In this document: one piece after another, positions 1 through 11,327 of the stretch
How positions within the stretch are numbered: the stretch's first letter is position 1
Layout of the letters: each line of letters opens with the position of its first letter
NCBI GenBank assembly: GCA_950295325.1
Contig: OX485805.1
Span: 42,744,758-42,808,757, forward strand
From: Polytrichum commune
Lineage: Eukaryota; Streptophyta; Polytrichopsida; Polytrichales; Polytrichaceae
DNA: 64,000 nucleotides
Direction of reading: 5' to 3'
Made by a program: the position numbers and the translations under genes
Notes under the pieces: model-generated
Told to the model about the DNA's origin: nothing
The model's database searches: none
Seen by the model: only the letters and a program-made list of their open reading frames with translations

Positions 1-20
1 CTCAAACTCCTCCACCTTGA

Positions 21-345
21 TTATCCAATATGACAATGGTGCTCAATTGGTTGCCACCTCATCATCCAGATTCCTTTGTCTTGCAATGTCCCATGACTAA
101 CATTGTTCACACACAAACATCCGATGGGGGGCCCACAAAGTGGGAATTGTACTTCCAACCCATATTTCCTTGCATAATCAATTTTTGTAGAACCTGGTTC
201 TGAAGAGGTAAATTTCTTCCAGCCAAATTTTCTCCAGTAGACCAATAAATCACTGCTGGAAGCTGCAACTTATAAGGAAATTCCACATCTAAGCGTTTAT
301 TCACACAAAAACCAAGCGAAGTCCGATTTTCTATCACAAATGTAG
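21..345 (-). pseudogene. Unrecognised coding remnant at left edge
   Basis: Two overlapping minus-strand frames look protein-like. One covers roughly 345-107 and begins just after an AG acceptor-like site, with residues such as VIENRTSLGFCVNKRLDVEF. The other covers about 245-21 and contains WRKFGWKKFTSSEPGS. The second could continue the first after a frameshift near 245, which would suggest a broken exon of a gene running off the left edge. I recognise no family and see no start codon. It could equally be chance open frame. Confidence 0.2.
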
Positions 346-3300
346 AAACTGAATTTAAAAAAACAGTGACTATGAAATCCGCAAGTTCAAACCAAATTTG
401 TAGAAAGTCGCCTTGACCGATTCGCTATGTGATATGAGTAAAGTTGGAGCACAAAGGTGCCACCGTTCCTCTCTCTTCCATGGATGGACAATGCAAAAAA
501 TCAATGCAGAGACCTCGTCAAGAAGAATCTAAGGCAAAACCAAATGTTTTCTAGATAGACTACTATAAATTAAAGATTGGAATGCTTGGCGTCTGGAGCA
601 CGGAGCCAACAATTGCTTCACACTACCAAATTCTAGACCTTGAACACGTGATGATCTTCTAAAACACAGTGAATCATTTGTAGGACTCCCAAATAGTTTA
701 GACTGTTGTAGAGTGCTTCTTGCTTCAACTTTTGATAAATAAGTATTCTTGATGTTTTATCACGTGGCAATCTTTTATATTTTCCCATTCAGATCCTACC
801 AAAAAGACATTTGTGCTAAACAAATTGGGCTTCATACTAATTGAATTGTTAATCATTCTAGGCTCAATCGGCAACTTACATAATTATGGCATTTATGTGG
901 TTCATTGTCAATGGACCTTGAAAATTGATAACAAATTGGGATTAGCTCCAATCCCTTATGGGATTTATCATAGCCTCTTCATATACAATTATGAACGTAG
1001 AAAGTTTTGACCTTTTGAATCTAAGTAGTATAAAATACGAAACATCAAAAAGTACCACAATTAAGCCTATCTACCTCACAACAAAACCATAGAGTTAAGA
1101 ATAAAAGAAAAATGAAGAAATAGAAAGAAATGTCATGTAAAGTAGGTAGCCTAAAGTGGACAGTGGCCTCACTACAAGGATCACGTGGTCAAGACACTGG
1201 CATATCCACCAATTTAGAAGGTGAAAATGGTGCATATCACATGTTTATTTATGTAGTATCATGTCGTATAGTGCAGTGGGACGGAACAAATCATGACACC
1301 TACCCATAATGCAACTTTAACTTGGGAAAGCTTGCATACAATTAGAATAATTGCAATCATTAGCCCAATTAAAAAACCGCCTAGTTAATAAGTTTATGTT
1401 TGGGACTATCATCATACGTAGGCTTGCACAAGTATGTTAGTGAGGCTAGCCAAGAATTCGAACATGGGACTTCGCCGCCGGCCCAACCACCAAGTCCACC
1501 CATGAGGACACAATGCACACAATGAGGAACCTTGTTAACCAATTGTTTGGTCACTTAAATATTGACATGCTTAAAGCGAGATGTCAAGTGGCCATAAAAT
1601 GAGAGACTGAACTCATTGAGATACACACCAAGTTCTCCTATTAGTGTGGGCCATAATAATAATACTTCCACATCAACCATCTATAAGCTCATTTGATGAG
1701 CTCAAATGAGCTCAAAAGTGGCGATTCCGTACCTTGGGAGCCATCTTTGAGCTCAAATGAGTTCAAAAGTAGTTTCTCACCATGGGAACTATCTCCTCAA
1801 AGTCTAGACATTTCTTTCACATTTAAATGATGTTATGTAAGGGACAATGTACTTTTATTTCATCACTACTTTTATACATGTATTGACACAGTTCACATCA
1901 CTAGGCCTTTTAATTGGGGAACATATAGTGTGGTTGCCCAATAGTGTGAAAAATCACATGGGCACAGTAGTGGCTTCAACCACTATCTCCCACTTTTAGG
2001 TGAAAATATTGAACTTGGTGACTTGGTCTAGTGAGATGATCATGTGATCTTTATGATGTCTTAAATGGCCAAGGATCTATGTCATTCATGTAAGTTGAAC
2101 CCTTATAGCTTAAATTTTTTCTTCTAACAAGTTTGACCCCCAAAGTAGCATCACAATCCCTGAATTAGTCCAATGAATTAGATGAGATAAATCAACATAA
2201 ATTATCACAAGATAGGTTTGTATGAAACCACCTTACATGGATGGCACAAATCCTTAGCCACCTTATGTGTTTTCTAATGAATAAATACACATCAAAAGAA
2301 AAATATTCAAGAAAATTTATGAGCGACACGTCAACAATTTAAATAAAAATGTATTTTAACTTAATGGAGTATGTAATAAAATAAAAAGAAAATAACTTTC
2401 CTAAAATAGAGATAGGTGGTCTAAAGGTGTGCCTAAAGTGATTAGTGAACTTAGATGGTTTGTGACAAATAAGGAGACTACTCTAACATGCTTCATTCTT
2501 GAGTTTTAATTGATGTTCAATCTTGAATTTTTTTTCCATGGCAGTCTTATATTCATACCCATACAACTCACATGTGAAAATTATACTTTGGCATGGTAAA
2601 GTCAAATCAAAAAACACCTTCCCATAGTGTAATTTGGCTTTTGTGCATATCACCTAAGAAATGGTCACATTTGGAGAGTCTTATGATGTGTGTTGGTTTA
2701 ACCCCAACACTCTCAAGCCTTCACATTCCATTTTCAAGCATTTCCAGCACCAACATTAATTTTTTTTTGTTATGTAGAAAAATAACTCCTTGTTTAATAT
2801 TATACAATTGTACAAATGTGAACTAGACTACCCTATATTCTTGCTATGAAAATTTGAAGTCAATCGGACCACATTGCTAGGTCAGATGGCATATGACAAT
2901 TCACTTTATGGGTGGGGCAACTTTAATTTTTTTTGCAAACTTTCCATTTGATGCCATCTTGGTCAAGGTAGACATTCTTAAAAGTTTGCAATTTGGCCAT
3001 ATTGTATAATGTACTTGTCAAATTAGTTGCTCCCAAAAATTTGGGCTATTTTGGTGAATTTAGATGGGGTACATCACCCTCAAAGTTGAAGGCCCAAATA
3101 TGGATATGGTAGTAGATTCATCCTTTGATTGTGAGAAATCAACCATTCCACTCAAAATTGACCAAATTTGTGTGGTGGGGTCATACACATTTGTCCTCTT
3201 CAAGCGCGGAAGAACACTTTAGCCATTTTAAAATTCCTAGGACTAAGTTTTGATCCAAACTTCTCAAATATAGTGCCTACCAGATGGAGAGGTGCCAATG

Positions 3301-3534
3301 GACACCAATCCAATTGACCTGCTTGAAATAAAGGGGTAGTCACTTAGGGCTAGCCGGGTCCACCCTCCCCCGCCGCCAACTGAGTTTGTGAGTGGCCGGG
3401 TGATAGCTCCGACGTTGAGGGACATGCCTGGATGATCATGGTCTGCCAATCCCTCACCCTTGCGGTGGGGTTTGCCAGGCTCCCTCCACCCCATATCCCA
3501 TACTTGCTATTGCCTACTACGGAGATAGGTGTTT
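346..3534. other. Non-coding stretch, no gene seen
   Basis: No open frame longer than about 80 codons has protein-like composition here. A segment near 1,445-1,500 contains a TTCGAA-type box beside GGCGGCGAAGTC read on the minus strand, and a similar arrangement recurs near 40,930-40,975. That is weakly reminiscent of the B box of a tRNA-derived SINE. A GC-rich patch at about 3,340-3,490 stands out from the AT-rich surroundings without an evident function. Confidence 0.5.
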
Positions 3535-3740
3535 GGGAAGATTTTGGGGCATCATTGGTAAAATCCTCGTGTTTCCATACAATACCAATTATATGTTGTG
3601 ATCTTGGAGTTTTCCTTTACTAATGTGAGGTATATTCCATACATTTCTCTAGTAAGATAGCTAATATTCCCAAAGCCTTCAACTTCAACCAGTAATTTTT
3701 CTAACCGATTCATCCCTAGCTACACTATTTGGACTAATTC
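3535..3740 (+). repeat. Dispersed repeat copy (family D)
   Basis: This segment, beginning around GATTTTGGGGCAT, is a diverged copy of 20,829-21,030 in the same orientation. The shared landmarks are TTTTCCTTTA, GGTATATTC, and a cluster of AACTTCAACC and ACCAGT-like motifs. A shorter copy lies in the opposite orientation at about 45,838-45,905. No terminal repeats or coding sequence are visible. It is an old interspersed repeat of unknown class. Confidence 0.5.
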
Positions 3741-4084
3741 GTGTGGGTTACAATCTGGAGTTACAATTGCTACAAAATTTTGCTAAGAGTATCCTTTCCT
3801 ACCTAAATAACATAAGTAATTAGCTTACACACTGACAAATATGATATGACTTAAATGGTAAAAAATGATAATATACGTAAAAGAAAATATAGCGACACAT
3901 AACTCCAAATGGTAACCCACACTGATTGGAGAAAATAGTATAGCTCTTTGTTCTCTCTGTTCATTGTGATCCCCTTCTAGCAACATGGAGGGTAGTGAAA
4001 TCAACTCATCACATTTGGCATTGGTCACTACGAGGGGAGAGCCAAAATGCTGATTATTATTTTTACGCCTAGATGATTTTATTT

Positions 4085-4473
4085 TAATATTTTGAGTTTT
4101 GTAAAGTTTCCAAAGCTTTCCGGGATCGTTTTTAGAGCCCGACATGTCGCACAATTTAGCTCTTCCAACGCTAGGAGTTTGCTTACTCCAATAGGGAATT
4201 CCTCCAAAGCCTCACATTCAAACAAACGCAGCATTTTCAATTTTGTCAAGTTGCCAAAGCTTTATGGGATTGTTTTCAATGCCCGATATGTCGCAAAATT
4301 GAGCTCCTCCAAGGCAAGAGGTTGCTCACTCCAATTGGGAACTCTTCCCAACCCTCACATTCAAACATGCGCAGTATTTTCAATTTTGTCAACTTGCCAA
4401 AGCTTTCCGGGATCGTTCTCAATGTCCGACATCTTACAAAATCAAGTTCCTCCAAGGCTACAAGGTTGCTTAC
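4085..4473 (-). pseudogene. Decayed 3' LRR tail of the receptor gene
   Basis: Recognisable LRR-coding sequence continues for about 390 bp past the stop that ends the long LRR frame. At the stop, a codon that is GGA (Gly in FPVGVSNL) in sister repeats is TGA. Near 4,320 a short deletion changes the frame in the segment corresponding to NLVALEEL. The ancestral receptor therefore had several more LRRs and possibly a distinct C-terminal end, now lost. The alternative is that the present protein simply ends at 4,474. Confidence 0.7.
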
Positions 4474-7400
4474 TCAAATGGGGAACTCCTCCAAAGCCTC
4501 ACAATCATACATGCGCAATATTTTCAGTTTCATCAAGCTTCCAAAACTTTCTGGGATCTTTTTCAATGCCCGACATGACCCGAAATTGAGCTCTTCCAGG
4601 GCTATGAGGTTCCTCACTCCAACAGGGAACTCCTCTAAAGCCTCACATCCATACATGCGCAATATTTTCAGTTTCGTCAAATCGCCAAAGCTTTCCGGAA
4701 TCCTTTTCAATGCCCGACATCTTGCGAAATCTAGTTCCTCCAAGGCTACGAGGTTGCTTACTCCAACAGGGAACTCTTCCAAAGCCTCACAATTATACAT
4801 GCGCAGTATTTTGAGTTTCGTCAAATTGCCAAAGCTTTCCAGGATCGTTTTCAATGCCCGACATGTCCCGAAATTGAGCTCCTCAAGGGCTACGAGGTTG
4901 CTCACTCCAACAGGGAACTCTTCCAAAGCGTCACAATCAAACATGCGCAATATTTTCAGATTCGTCAAGTTGCTAAAGCTTTCCGGGATCGTTTTCAATG
5001 CCCGACATGTCGCAAAATTGAGCTCCTCAAGGGCTACGAGGTTGCTCACTCCAACAGGGAACTCTTCCAAAGCCTCACATCCATACATGCGCAATATTTT
5101 CAGTTTGGTCAAATTGCTAAAGCTTTCCGGGATCATTTTCAATGCCCGACATGTCGCAAACTTGAGCTCCTCAAGGGCTACAAGGTTGCTCACTCCAACA
5201 GGGAACTCCTCCAAAGCCTCACAATTATACATGCGCAGTATTTTCAGTTTGGTCAAGTTGCCAAAGCTTTTCGGGATCGTTTTCAATGCCCGACATGTCG
5301 CAAAATTGAGCTCCTCAAGGGCTACGAGGTTGCTCACTCCAACAGGGAACTCTTCCAAAACCTCGCATTCAAACATGCGCAGTATTTTGAGTTTCGTCAA
5401 ATTGCCAAAGCTTTCCAGGATCGTTTTCAATGCCCGACATGTCCCGAAATTGAGTTGCTCAAGGGCTACGAGGTTGCTCACTCCAACAGGGAACTCTTCC
5501 AAAGCATCACAATCAAACATGCGCAATATTTTCAGATTCGTCAAGTTGCTAAAGCTTTCCGGGATCGTTTTCAATGCCCGACATGTCCCGAAATTGAGCT
5601 CCTCAAGGGCTACGAGGTTGCTCACTCCAACAGGGAACTCTTCCAAAGCGTCACAATCAAACATGCGCAATATTTTCAGATTCGTCAAGTTGCTAAAGCT
5701 TTCCGGGATCGTTTTCAATGCCCGACATGTCGCAAAATTGAGCTCCTCAAGGGCTACGAGGTTGCTCACTCCAACAGGGAACTCTTCCAAAGCCTCACAT
5801 CCATACATGCGCAATATTTTCAGTTTGGTCAAATTGCTAAAGCTTTCCGGGATCATTTTCAATGCCCGACATGTCGCAAACTTGAGCTCCTCAAGGGCTA
5901 CAAGGTTGCTCACTCCAACAGGGAACTCCTCCAAAGCCTCACAATTATACATGCGCAGTATTTTCAGTTTGGTCAAGTTGCCAAAGCTTTTCGGGATCGT
6001 TTTCAATGCCCGACATGTCGCAAAATTGAGCTCCTCAAGGGCTACGAGGTTGCTCACTCCAACAGGGAACTCTTCCAAAACCTCGCATTCAAACATGCGC
6101 AGTATTTTGAGTTTCGTCAAATTGCCAAAGCTTTCCAGGATCGTTTTCAATGCCCGACATGTCCCGAAATTGAGCTCCTCAAGGGCTACGAGGTTGCTCA
6201 CTCCAACAGGGAACTCTTCCAAAGCGTCACAATCAAACATGCGCAATATTTTCAGATTCGTCAAGTTGCTAAAGCTTTCCGGGATCGTTTTCAATGCCCG
6301 ACATGTCGCAAAATTGAGCTCCTCAAGGGCTACGAGGTTGCTCACTCCAACAGGGAACTCTTCCAAAGCCTCACATCCATACATGCGCAATATTTTCAGT
6401 TTGGTCAAATTGCTAAAGCTTTCCGGGATCATTTTCAATGCCCGACATGTCGCAAACTTGAGCTCCTCAAGGGCTACAAGGTTGCTCACTCCAACAGGGA
6501 ACTCCTCCAAAGCCTCACAATTATACATGCGCAGTATTTTCAGTTTGGTCAAGTTGCCAAAGCTTTTCGGGATCGTTTTCAATGCCCGACATGTCGCAAA
6601 ATTGAGCTCCTCAAGGGCTACGAGGTTGCTCACTCCAACAGGGAACTCTTCCAAAGCCTCACATTCAAACATGCGCAGTATTTTGAGTTTCGTCAAATTG
6701 CCAAAGCTTTCCAGGATCGTTTTCAATGCCCGACATGTCCCGAAATTGAGCTCCTCAAGGGCTACGAGGTTGCTCACTCCAACAGGGAACTCTTCCAAAG
6801 CGTCACAATCAAACATGCGCAATATTTTCAGATTCGTCAAGTTGCTAAAGCTTTCCGGGATCGTTTTCAATGCCCGACATGTCGCAAAATTGAGCTCCTC
6901 AAGGGCTACGAGGTTGCTCACTCCAACAGGGAACTCTTCCAAAGCCTCACATCCATACATGCGCAATATTTTCAGTTTGGTCAAATTGCTAAAGCTTTCC
7001 GGGATCATTTTCAATGCCCGACATGTCGCAAACTTGAGCTCCTCAAGGGCTACAAGGTTGCTCACTCCAACAGGGAACTCCTCCAAAGCCTCACAATTAT
7101 ACATGCGCAGTATTTTCAGTTTGGTCAAGTTGCCAAAGCTTTTCGGGATCGTTTTCAATGCCCGACATGTCGCAAAATTGAGCTCCTCAAGGGCTACGAG
7201 GTTGCTCACTCCAACAGGGAACTCTTCCAAAACCTCGCATTCAAACATGCGCAGTATTTTGAGTTTCGTCAAATTGCCAAAGCTTTCCAGGATCGTTTTC
7301 AATGCCCGACATGTCCCGAAATTGAGCTCCTCAAGGGCTACGAGGTTGCTCACTCCAACAGGGAACTCTTCCAAAGCGTCACAATCAAACATGCGCAATA

Positions 7401-9981
7401 TTTTCAGATTCGTCAAGTTGCTAAAGCTTTCCGGGATCGTTTTCAATGCCCGACATGTCGCAAAATTGAGCTCCTCAAGGGCTACGAGGTTGCTCACTCC
7501 AACAGGGAACTCTTCCAAAGCCTCACATCCATACATGCGCAATATTTTCAGTTTGGTCAAATTGCTAAAGCTTTCCGGGATCATTTTCAATGCCCGACAT
7601 GTCGCAAACTTGAGCTCCTCAAGGGCTACAAGGTTGCTCACTCCAACAGGGAACTCCTCCAAAGCCTCACAATTATACATGCGCAGTATTTTCAGTTTGG
7701 TCAAGTTGCCAAAGCTTTTCGGGATCGTTTTCAATGCCCGACATGTCGCAAAATTGAGCTCCTCAAGGGCTACGAGGTTGCTCACTCCAACAGGGAACTC
7801 TTCCAAAACCTCGCATTCAAACATGCGCAGTATTTTGAGTTTCGTCAAATTGCCAAAGCTTTCCAGGATCGTTTTCAATGCCCGACATGTCCCGAAATTG
7901 AGCTCCTCAAGGGCTACGAGGTTGCTCACTCCAACAGGGAACTCTTCCAAAGCGTCACAATCAAACATGCGCAATATTTTCAGATTCGTCAAGTTGCTAA
8001 AGCTTTCCGGGATCGTTTTCAATGCCCGACATGTCGCAAAATTGAGCTCCTCAAGGGCTACGAGGTTGCTCACTCCAACAGGGAACTCTTCCAAAGCCTC
8101 ACATCCATACATGCGCAATATTTTCAGTTTGGTCAAATTGCTAAAGCTTTCCGGGATCATTTTCAATGCCCGACATGTCGCAAACTTGAGCTCCTCAAGG
8201 GCTACAAGGTTGCTCACTCCAACAGGGAACTCCTCCAAAGCCTCACAATTATACATGCGCAGTATTTTCAGTTTGGTCAAGTTGCCAAAGCTTTTCGGGA
8301 TCGTTTTCAATGCCCGACATGTCGCAAAATTGAGCTCCTCAAGGGCTACGAGGTTGCTCACTCCAACAGGGAACTCTTCCAAAACCTCGCATTCAAACAT
8401 GCGCAGTATTTTGAGTTTCGTCAAATTGCCAAAGCTTTCCAGGATCGTTTTCAATGCCCGACATGTCCCGAAATTGAGCTCCTCAAGGGCTACGAGGTTG
8501 CTCACTCCAACAGGGAACTCTTCCAAAGCGTCACAATCAAACATGCGCAATATTTTCAGATTCGTCAAGTTGCTAAAGCTTTCCGGGATCGTTTTCAATG
8601 CCCGACATGTCGCAAAATTGAGCTCCTCAAGGGCTACGAGGTTGCTCACTCCAACAGGGAACTCTTCCAAAGCCTCACATCCATACATGCGCAATATTTT
8701 CAGTTTGGTCAAATTGCTAAAGCTTTCCGGGATCATTTTCAATGCCCGACATGTCGCAAACTTGAGCTCCTCAAGGGCTACAAGGTTGCTCACTCCAACA
8801 GGGAACTCCTCCAAAGCCTCACAATTATACATGCGCAGTATTTTCAGTTTGGTCAAGTTGCCAAAGCTTTTCGGGATCGTTTTCAATGCCCGACATGTCG
8901 CAAAATTGAGCTCCTCAAGGGCTACGAGGTTGCTCACTCCAACAGGGAACTCTTCCAAAACCTCGCATTCAAACATGCGCAGTATTTTGAGTTTCGTCAA
9001 ATTGCCAAAGCTTTCCAGGATCGTTTTCAATGCCCGACATGTCCCGAAATTGAGCTCCTCAAGGGCTACGAGGTTGCTCACTCCAACAGGGAACTCTTCC
9101 AAAGCGTCACAATCAAACATGCGCAATATTTTCAGATTCGTCAAGTTGCTAAAGCTTTCCGGGATCGTTTTCAATGCCCGACATGTCGCAAAATTGAGCT
9201 CCTCAAGGGCTACGAGGTTGCTCACTCCAACAGGGAACTCTTCCAAAGCCTCACATCCATACATGCGCAATATTTTCAGTTTGGTCAAATTGCTAAAGCT
9301 TTCCGGGATCATTTTCAATGCCCGACATGTCGCAAACTTGAGCTCCTCAAGGGCTACAAGGTTGCTCACTCCAACAGGGAACTCCTCCAAAGCCTCACAA
9401 TTATACATGCGCAGTATTTTCAGTTTTGTCAAGTTGCCAAAGCCTTTTGGAATTGTTTTTAAGCATCGACATTTGGAAAAGTAAATTTTTTCCAAGGCTG
9501 ACAAGTCTGCTAGCTCAATAGAGGTGCCATCGAGGTCGTTGCAATTGAAGAAGCCTAGCTCTTCTAAGGTGAGGAGTTTATCAATACCAACAAGGAATTT
9601 ATCCAATTGTTTGCATTTTGAAAATGATAATTCACGGATTGACATGATATTCAAGTATGCACAAGAAATTGATCCCAAAAAATTGCAATTGGACATTGCA
9701 AGGTACCGCAAATTTTGGAGATTTTGTATGGTATTAATGAAGAACTTCCCAATGAATTGGTTTGTCAACATTGTTGAGTCAATATGTTTGGGCGTGAAAT
9801 GGATGTCCAACCATTTAAGATTGGGTGATTTCTTCACAATAGCAGAAAGCGGGTTAACATTTTCACAAAATCGGACTTGGAGTAGACAAAGCTTTTCCAT
9901 CGATTTTATTTCCACATCTCCTTCATACATTGAGTTGTTTTCCAAATTTGTAATTGATAGGCCTTGGACAAGTTCTATGCC
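4474..9981 (-). CDS. Kinase-NB-ARC-LRR receptor, exon 3: about 70 leucine-rich repeats
   Basis: This is the third exon of the receptor whose first two exons are 11,328-12,953 and 10,136-11,197. It starts after a TGTAG acceptor at 9,982 in phase 0, opening with GIELVQGLSI, typical of the linker between NB-ARC and LRRs. It encodes 1,835 residues (about 897-2,731 of the protein). After roughly 180 diverse residues come 24-residue LRRs in alternating pairs: NLVALEELNFATCRALKTIP, then SFSNLTKLKILRMYxCEALEEFPVGV. The Cys-x-x-Leu spacing is that of plant TNL-type LRRs. In this family the LRRs form the recognition surface and help hold the NB-ARC switch off. At 2,731 residues the protein is far longer than usual NLRs (about 900-1,500), entirely because of array expansion. 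It ends at a TGA that replaces a conserved glycine codon. Confidence 0.85.
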   Translation of the reverse strand, partial: GIELVQGLSITNLENNSMYEGDVEIKSMEKLCLLQVRFCENVNPLSAIVKKSPNLKWLDIHFTPKHIDSTMLTNQFIGKFFINTIQNLQNLRYLAMSNCNFLGSISCAYLNIMSIRELSFSKCKQLDKFLVGIDKLLTLEELGFFNCNDLDGTSIELADLSALEKIYFSKCRCLKTIPKGFGNLTKLKILRMYNCEALEEFPVGVSNLVALEELKFATCRALKMIPESFSNLTKLKILRMYGCEALEEFPVGVSNLVALEELNFATCRALKTIPESFSNLTNLKILRMFDCDALEEFPVGVSNLVALEELNFGTCRALKTILESFGNLTKLKILRMFECEVLEEFPVGVSNLVALEELNFATCRALKTIPKSFGNLTKLKILRMYNCEALEEFPVGVSNLVALEELKFATCRALKMIPESFSNLTKLKILRMYGCEALEEFPVGVSNLVALEELNFATCRALKTIPESFSNLTNLKILRMFDCDALEEFPVGVSNLVALEELNFGTCRALKTILESFGNLTKLKILRMFECEVLEEFPVGVSNLVALEELNFATCRALKTIPKSFGNLTKLKILRMYNCEALEEFPVGVSNLVALEELKFATCRALKMIPESFSNLTKLKILRMYGCEALEEFPVGVSNLVALEELNFATCRALKTIPESFSNLTNLKILRMFDCDALEEFPVGVSNLVALEELNFGTCRALKTILESFGNLTKLKILRMFECEVLEEFPVGVSNLVALEELNFATCRALKTIPKSFGNLTKLKILRMYNCEALEEFPVGVSNLVALEELKFATCRALKMIPESFSNLTKLKILRMYGCEALEEFPVGVSNLVALEELNFATCRALKTIPESFSNLTNLKILRMFDCDALEEFPVGVSNLVALEELNFGTCRALKTILESFGNLTKLKILRMFECEVLEEFPVGVSNLVALEELNFATCRALKTIPKSFGNLTKLKILRMYNCEALEEFPVGVSNLVALEELKFATCRALKMIPESFSNLTKLKILRMYGCEALEEFPVGVSNLVALEELNFATCRALKTIPESFSNLTNLKILRMFDCDALEEFPVGVSNLVALEELNFGTCRALKTILESFGNLTKLKILRMFECEALEEFPVGVSNLVALEELNFATCRALKTIPKSFGNLTKLKILRMYNCEALEEFPVGVSNLVALEELKFATCRALKMIPESFSNLTKLKILRMYGCEALEEFPVGVSNLVALEELNFATCRALKTIPESFSNLTNLKILRMFDCDALEEFPVGVSNLVALEELNFGTCRALKTILESFGNLTKLKILRMFECEVLEEFPVGVSNLVALEELNFATCRALKTIPKSFGNLTKLKILRMYNCEALEEFPVGVSNLVALEELKFATCRALKMIPESFSNLTKLKILRMYGCEALEEFPVGVSNLVALEELNFATCRALKTIPESFSNLTNLKILRMFDCDALEEFPVGVSNLVALEELNFGTCRALKTIPESFSNLTNLKILRMFDCDALEEFPVGVSNLVALEQLNFGTCRALKTILESFGNLTKLKILRMFECEVLEEFPVGVSNLVALEELNFATCRALKTIPKSFGNLTKLKILRMYNCEALEEFPVGVSNLVALEELKFATCRALKMIPESFSNLTKLKILRMYGCEALEEFPVGVSNLVALEELNFATCRALKTIPESFSNLTNLKILRMFDCDALEEFPVGVSNLVALEELNFGTCRALKTILESFGNLTKLKILRMYNCEALEEFPVGVSNLVALEELDFARCRALKRIPESFGDLTKLKILRMYGCEALEEFPVGVRNLIALEELNFGSCRALKKIPESFGSLMKLKILRMYDCEALEEFPI
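4780..9430 (-). repeat. 576-bp higher-order LRR tandem array
   Basis: The DNA inside the LRR exon is organised on three scales: 72 bp (one LRR), 144 bp (an LRR pair) and 576 bp (four distinguishable pairs). One marker sub-unit recurs near 9,395, 8,819, 8,243, 7,667, 7,091, 6,515, 5,939 and 5,219. Every step is 576 bp except the last, which is 720 bp because one 144-bp pair is duplicated. Copies are almost identical. A rare difference sits near 6,643-6,665, where one copy encodes EALEEF instead of EVLEEF. This indicates recent unequal exchange or gene conversion, and it is also a likely site of assembly collapse or expansion. Confidence 0.9.
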
Positions 9982-10135
9982 CTACATACACAACAAAACA
10001 CATGAGTTTATTTGTTTTCATCTCGAATACAATGGATTTAGAGCTATTGGCATATTATATAACTTGTGCAATTTAATAGAACTTGTCAAGAAGTTAATAA
10101 GGAATATCAACTTCTACAAAACCCAAACTGTATAC

Positions 10136-11197
10136 CTTTTCTTTACAACGATTGACGAATGTAGGGTAACTTATGTTAAAAATTCGAGTCCCCGTAAAAT
10201 CCTTTTTTGTAATCATACGACCCATCTCACGCAATTGATCATGAATGTAAAAACCTTCCTGGTCGTTCACCTTCAACAATGATTTTTGTTCAAGTCTTTT
10301 CAAGACATTTTTGGCAACCTCGATATCACCATCCAACATTCGAAGATATGATTCTTTTGTTGGATAAAGATCATCAAGATATGTATCTTTACAAAAGAAA
10401 CATGCTATGTCTAGAAACATGCTTCTTTCTAGATCATTCAGCTCATCAAAGCTTATCCTCAATGTCTTCCAAATCTTCTCATCTAAACCTCCATCATGTC
10501 TTGCCCTCAACACCCTATACAATGTTCGCTCCCATATTCTCAATCGTGTTTCCCCTTGCATGCATTTTCCCATCACCTCCAAACTCAAAGGAAGCCCACA
10601 ACATGCATTCACAATCTTTTCAACCACATGTTTTAAATGAGGTGAACACGATTGGTTGGTCCCAAAAGCATACATTGAAAATAGCTCCATAGCTTGGTTC
10701 CCATCGAGGGTTTGCATGTCTATTTTACCACCCATGGGTACATGTTGTTCCAAGGAGTTCCAATCACGAGAACTTGCAATCAACCTACTGCCATTGACAT
10801 TTTTGAATAGACCATCATCCAATAGTTGTTGTAGTTGATTTTGTTTGCTCACATTGTCCACCACAATGAGAATTGTTTTTCTTCTTTGAATATCTTTGAA
10901 TATCTCTTGTGTCTTTATCAATGTTTTGGCTTGGGGACGTGAGTCTTGCATGCCTTTGGAGTTGTGTTGTACTTGCAATGTACAGGTTTCGTCATTCAAG
11001 TCGTACACAAAACATGTTGCATCAAATCCCTTGGAGATGTGGTCACTCAAAGCCTTAGCCAACGTCGACTTTCCACTTCCGCCCATGCCAACAAGTCCTA
11101 GACAATCAACACTTTGAAGTTGCCTTTCCAATTGGAAAACTTTGTCTTGGACTCCAATTAATTTGGACAATTCTTTCATGTTGTCATCATTGTTGAC
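10136..11197 (-). CDS. Kinase-NB-ARC-LRR receptor, exon 2: NB-ARC domain
   Basis: This exon encodes 354 residues (about 543-896), bounded by a TTTTATAG acceptor and an AAAAG/GTATAC donor, both phase 0. The NB-ARC motifs appear in order: P-loop GMGGSGKST (about residue 578), kinase-2 LIVVDNV (about 649), RNBS-B GSRLIASSRD, GLPL in CCGLPLSLEVMG (about 739), and an MHD-type motif read as IHDQLREMG (about 859). This is the ADP/ATP switch module of plant NLRs, which oligomerises on activation. The LREMGR context after the MHD position resembles TIR-class receptors more than coiled-coil ones. All nucleotide-binding residues visible by eye are present, so the domain looks functional. Confidence 0.92.
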
Positions 11198-11327
11198 CTA
11201 TAAAATTTCCAACTTCTCAAATTTAGTAAGTGTTATTAACATGATAGAATTGGTGAGGTCTCTCCAATTATCCCAAATAAAATTGAAATCTAGTAACTTC
11301 TATTTATAAACTCAACCACACGCTTAC

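Noticed and set aside
1445-1500. tRNA-derived SINE or tRNA gene based on a TTCGAA box
   Set aside because: No matching A box, no foldable acceptor stem and no tail were found. The similarity to 40,930-40,975 is limited to about 25 bp.
4322-9484. Very long plus-strand open frames (1,720 and 1,335 codons) across the LRR array
   Set aside because: They are antisense shadows of the 72/144/576-bp LRR repeat, whose unit length is a multiple of three so every frame stays open. Only the minus-strand frame has LRR motifs, splice junctions and the kinase and NB-ARC exons.
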